DNA of 17,318 bases from JAVBKB01 sp031554275 (lineage in GTDB: Bacteria > Bacillota > Bacilli > JARBTR01). This document shows, piece by piece, positions 15,357-17,318 of the stretch. Each line of letters starts with the position of its first letter. The first letter of the stretch is position 1. The stretch spans positions 1 to 17,318 of the forward strand of contig JAVBKB010000225.1 of the NCBI GenBank assembly GCA_031554275.1, read 5' to 3'. The notes beneath the pieces are model-generated. The model did not search any database and was not told the origin of the DNA. It saw only the letters and a program-made list of their open reading frames with translations. Both the position numbers and the translations under genes were made by a program.

Positions 15357-15386
15357 ATCTTAACAATAATTTTAAATAAGTGTCAA
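15357..15386 (-). promoter_or_regulatory. Promoter of the pur operon
   Basis: Minus strand: a perfect -35 TTGACA (15386-15381) and -10 TAAGAT (15362-15357) with 18 bases between, or TTAAGA with 17. Transcription would start near 15350, about 20 bases before the aptamer. Sigma-A type. Confidence 0.8.
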
Positions 15387-15427
15387 TGACTTCAACTAGT
15401 TTTTTGGCTTTTATCTTTTATAAAAAT

Positions 15428-15472
15428 TTCGAATGAGTCCCATATTTTAAAAAAGGAACATATTAATTGTTC
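15428..15472. promoter_or_regulatory. Possible PurR operator region upstream of the pur promoter
   Basis: An inverted repeat GAACA-N7-TGTTC (15456-15472) and a TTTCGAATGA stretch (15428-15437) lie about 40-90 bases upstream of the -35. In B. subtilis, PurR binds paired boxes with a GAAC/CGAA core upstream of pur promoters. The match to the published consensus is partial, so this is a candidate only. Confidence 0.3.
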
Positions 15473-15492
15473 TATCGACAACGTTATTACAG

Positions 15493-15537
15493 AAAAACAG
15501 ACGATTCCTTAGAGGCAAGCTGCCTAAGGATCGTCTG
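15493..15537 (-). terminator. Intrinsic terminator of guaB
   Basis: Minus strand: CAGACGAT...ATCGTCTG outer arms (8 bp), then CCTTA/TAAGG and TGCC/GGCA inner pairs with small bulges and a three-base loop, followed by five U residues (15497-15493). It lies 52 bases after the guaB stop and separates guaB from the pur promoter. Confidence 0.92.
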
Positions 15538-15589
15538 GCTTCTGTTTCCCCAATAAATCTCAGGGGCATTGTTTTCTAAAAAAAAATGT

Positions 15590-17044
15590 TTAGTTTTCCA
15601 TACTATAGTTTGATGCTTCTTTAGTAATTTGCACATCATGAGGATGACTCTCTCGTAACCCAGCACTTGTGATTTTGACAAATTCCCCGTTTTCAATCAA
15701 ATCCATAATCGTAGCTGTTCCACAGTAACCCATGCCAGCTCGCAATCCGCCAATCAATTGGTAAATGGTATCTTCAACGGGCCCTTTGTAGGCAACGCGT
15801 CCTTCAATTCCTTCTGGAACTAATTTCTTGGATGACTGCTGGAAATAGCGATCCTTGCTTCCTTGCTCCATTGCTGCAACTGATCCCATTCCTCGATATC
15901 CTTTGTAGGCACGACCTTGAAATAACTCAGTTTCACCAGGACTCTCATCACATCCAGCAAAGATACTTCCCATCATACAGACTTGTGCCCCTGCTGCAAT
16001 CGCTTTTGTAAGATCACCAGAGTATTTGATCCCACCATCAGCGATTACTGGTATGCCATATGGCTTTGCTGCACTGGCACAATCAGCAATTGCCGTAATT
16101 TGTGGTACACCTATGCCAGCAATGATACGTGTTGTACAAATCGATCCAGGTCCAATCCCTACTTTAATTGCATCAGCACCTGCTTCTATCAATTCTTTTG
16201 TAGCTTCAGCTGTTGCCACATTTCCAGCAATCAATTGTAGGTATGGGAATTGCTCTTTAATCTTCTTTACGGTATCGATAACGCCTACTGAATGCCCATG
16301 TGCAGTATCAATTACAATCACATCAACTTTTGCCTTTACTAATGCTGTTATGCGATCAAATACATCAGCGGTATTGCCAACAGCCGCACCTACTAATAGC
16401 CTCCCGAAACGATCCTTAGCAGAGTTTGGATACTTAATAGCTTTCTCGATATCTTTAATCGTGATCAATCCAGTAAGTTGACCCTTTTGATCAACAAGCG
16501 GCAGTTTTTCAATTTTGTATTGCGTCAAAATTTCTTTCGCTTGCTCTAAATTCGTATCTTCAGGTGCAGTAATTAAATGTTCTTTCGTCATCACTTCGGA
16601 GATTTTCTTATTGTGGTTTGTTTCAAAGCGAATGTCACGATTCGTAATGATACCTACCAAACGCCCATTTTCCTCAACTGGTACGCCTGAAATATGATAT
16701 TTACTCATCAGCTCTTTTGCTTCATACACCAAATGTTGTGGCGAAAGCGAGAATGGATCAGTAATAACACCATGTTCAGAACGTTTTGTTTTTCCAACTT
16801 CATCTGCCTGCACTTCTATAGGCATATTCTTGTGAATAATGCCAATACCGCCTTGACGTGCCATTGCGATAGCCATTCTCGACTCAGTGACAGTATCCAT
16901 TCCCGCACTAATGATTGGAATATTCAACTTAATTTCTTTAGTCAAAAACGTTTCGACACTCACATCATGGGGTAATACCGCTGATTTTGCAGGAATAAGC
17001 AGCACATCATCGAAAGTCAAACCTTCCTTTATGAACTTAGACAT
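15590..17044 (-). CDS. guaB: GuaB, IMP dehydrogenase
   Basis: Oxidises IMP to XMP with NAD+, the first and rate-limiting step of the GMP branch. The 484-aa protein is a TIM barrel interrupted by a CBS-domain pair (about residues 95-205, with VMTKEHLITAPED inside), which binds regulatory nucleotides in the family. The catalytic cysteine is C303 in VGIGPGSICTTRI. The IMP-binding stretch VIADGGIKYSGD, the flap region GYRGMGSVAAM and GMGYCGT are present. The ATG at 17044 has GGAGG (17052-17056) seven bases upstream. It has its own promoter and terminator, so it is a single-gene unit next to, but not part of, the pur operon. No aptamer precedes it. GMP reductase is unlikely because the CBS pair and IMPDH flap are present. 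Confidence 0.97.
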   Translation of the reverse strand: MSKFIKEGLTFDDVLLIPAKSAVLPHDVSVETFLTKEIKLNIPIISAGMDTVTESRMAIAMARQGGIGIIHKNMPIEVQADEVGKTKRSEHGVITDPFSLSPQHLVYEAKELMSKYHISGVPVEENGRLVGIITNRDIRFETNHNKKISEVMTKEHLITAPEDTNLEQAKEILTQYKIEKLPLVDQKGQLTGLITIKDIEKAIKYPNSAKDRFGRLLVGAAVGNTADVFDRITALVKAKVDVIVIDTAHGHSVGVIDTVKKIKEQFPYLQLIAGNVATAEATKELIEAGADAIKVGIGPGSICTTRIIAGIGVPQITAIADCASAAKPYGIPVIADGGIKYSGDLTKAIAAGAQVCMMGSIFAGCDESPGETELFQGRAYKGYRGMGSVAAMEQGSKDRYFQQSSKKLVPEGIEGRVAYKGPVEDTIYQLIGGLRAGMGYCGTATIMDLIENGEFVKITSAGLRESHPHDVQITKEASNYSMEN

Positions 17045-17073
17045 CTCATTACCTCCAGATTATTATTCTGATT

Positions 17074-17103
17074 AGAATAGCAAATTTCTAGATTGAAAGT
17101 CAA
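17074..17103 (-). promoter_or_regulatory. Predicted promoter of guaB
   Basis: Minus strand: -35 TTGACT (17103-17098, five of six) and -10 TATTCT (17079-17074, four of six), 18 bases apart. Transcription would start near 17067, giving a leader of about 23 bases with room only for the ribosome-binding site. A riboswitch therefore cannot fit. Confidence 0.65.
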
Positions 17104-17137
17104 CAAGCGTTATTTAAAATGTATTTTTAAAATTAAA

Positions 17138-17194
17138 GAAAAGCTTCCTCCAAGATTCTCTATATGTGCTTTGTGTTTGAAAGAGAGGCTTTTC
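17138..17194. other. Imperfect hairpin between divergent promoters
   Basis: GAAAAGC (17138-17144) and GCTTTTC (17188-17194) pair perfectly and the stem continues imperfectly inward (TTCcTC with GAGAG). The loop is about 36 bases. On the minus strand a weakly U-rich stretch follows, resembling a poor terminator, but no minus-strand gene is visible to its right. Role unknown. Confidence 0.3.
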
Positions 17195-17223
17195 GTCTGA
17201 ATAATTACTTGGTCTAATGTTGT

Positions 17224-17253
17224 TTGGTAAACTGCTATCGAATTTGATACAAT
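17224..17253 (+). promoter_or_regulatory. Predicted rightward promoter for a gene beyond the right edge
   Basis: Plus strand: an extended -10 TGATACAAT (hexamer TACAAT at 17248-17253, five of six) with a weaker -35 TTGGTA (17224-17229) 18 bases upstream. It is divergent from guaB and followed 50 bases later by a strong Shine-Dalgarno. Confidence 0.6.
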
Positions 17254-17303
17254 GAATAAATCCTGTTGCATTTGGAATTGAATAGATTTAACCAATTAAT
17301 ATT

Positions 17304-17309
17304 AGGAGG
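17304..17309 (+). promoter_or_regulatory. Shine-Dalgarno of a rightward gene starting at or past the window end
   Basis: AGGAGG on the plus strand, nine bases before the end of the window. The start codon would be a TTG beginning at 17317 or an ATG just outside. The gene cannot be identified. Confidence 0.65.
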
Positions 17310-17318
17310 CTTTACGTT

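Noticed and set aside
16026..16481. 151-codon plus-strand open frame
   Set aside because: It lies wholly antisense to the conserved core of guaB and has no ribosome-binding site; it is a shadow of guaB codon use.
17045..17073. Possible purine riboswitch before guaB
   Set aside because: The leader is about 23 bases and lacks the GTTTCTACC and CCGTAAA motifs.
1..17318. Search for tRNA, rRNA, CRISPR arrays, transposase genes, toxin-antitoxin or defence genes
   Set aside because: None seen. The only repeat-like structure is the leader block at 14781-15022, and all substantial coding frames are housekeeping genes.

Overview
The window carries a complete de novo purine (IMP) biosynthesis operon, with guaB upstream of it and a Ktr-type potassium transporter pair downstream. 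Every recognised gene is read on the minus strand. The gene order purE-K-B-C-S-Q-L-F-M-N-H-D is the one known from Bacillus subtilis. A separate PurS with a small PurL (738 aa), an iron-sulfur PurF with an 11-residue propeptide, strong GGAGG ribosome-binding sites, low GC and a guanine riboswitch all point to Bacillota, class Bacilli. I cannot name the genus.

Layout, from high to low coordinates (the direction of transcription). 17318-17045: a spacer with the guaB promoter on the minus strand, and a promoter plus Shine-Dalgarno on the plus strand for a gene starting at or just past the right edge. 17044-15590: guaB, closed by a strong terminator (15493-15537). 15480-14765: the long pur leader. 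It holds a possible operator, a sigma-A-type promoter (15357-15386), a guanine-class purine riboswitch aptamer (15263-15331), a long hairpin (15137-15205), an intrinsic terminator (15042-15088), and a 242-bp block bounded by a 20-bp inverted repeat (14781-15022) that ends six bases before the purE ribosome-binding site. 14764-1868: twelve pur genes, mostly overlapping by 1-17 bases, ending in a terminator (1830-1859). 1741-1: a promoter, then ktrB and the first 96 codons of ktrA.

The twelve pur proteins cover all steps from PRPP to IMP. PurF makes phosphoribosylamine, PurD and PurN give FGAR, PurL/PurQ/PurS give FGAM, and PurM gives AIR. PurK and PurE carboxylate AIR, PurC and PurB give AICAR, and PurH finishes IMP. 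PurB also serves the AMP branch and GuaB opens the GMP branch. The leader suggests that guanine turns the operon off by premature termination. guaB has a short leader with no aptamer, so it is probably controlled differently.

The genes are ordinary housekeeping genes. The parts that deserve attention are in the pur leader: the unusual distance between aptamer and terminator, a stretch in the terminator loop complementary to the P1 strand of the aptamer, and the inverted-repeat block inserted between the terminator and purE. I see no tRNA, rRNA, CRISPR array, transposase or defence system.
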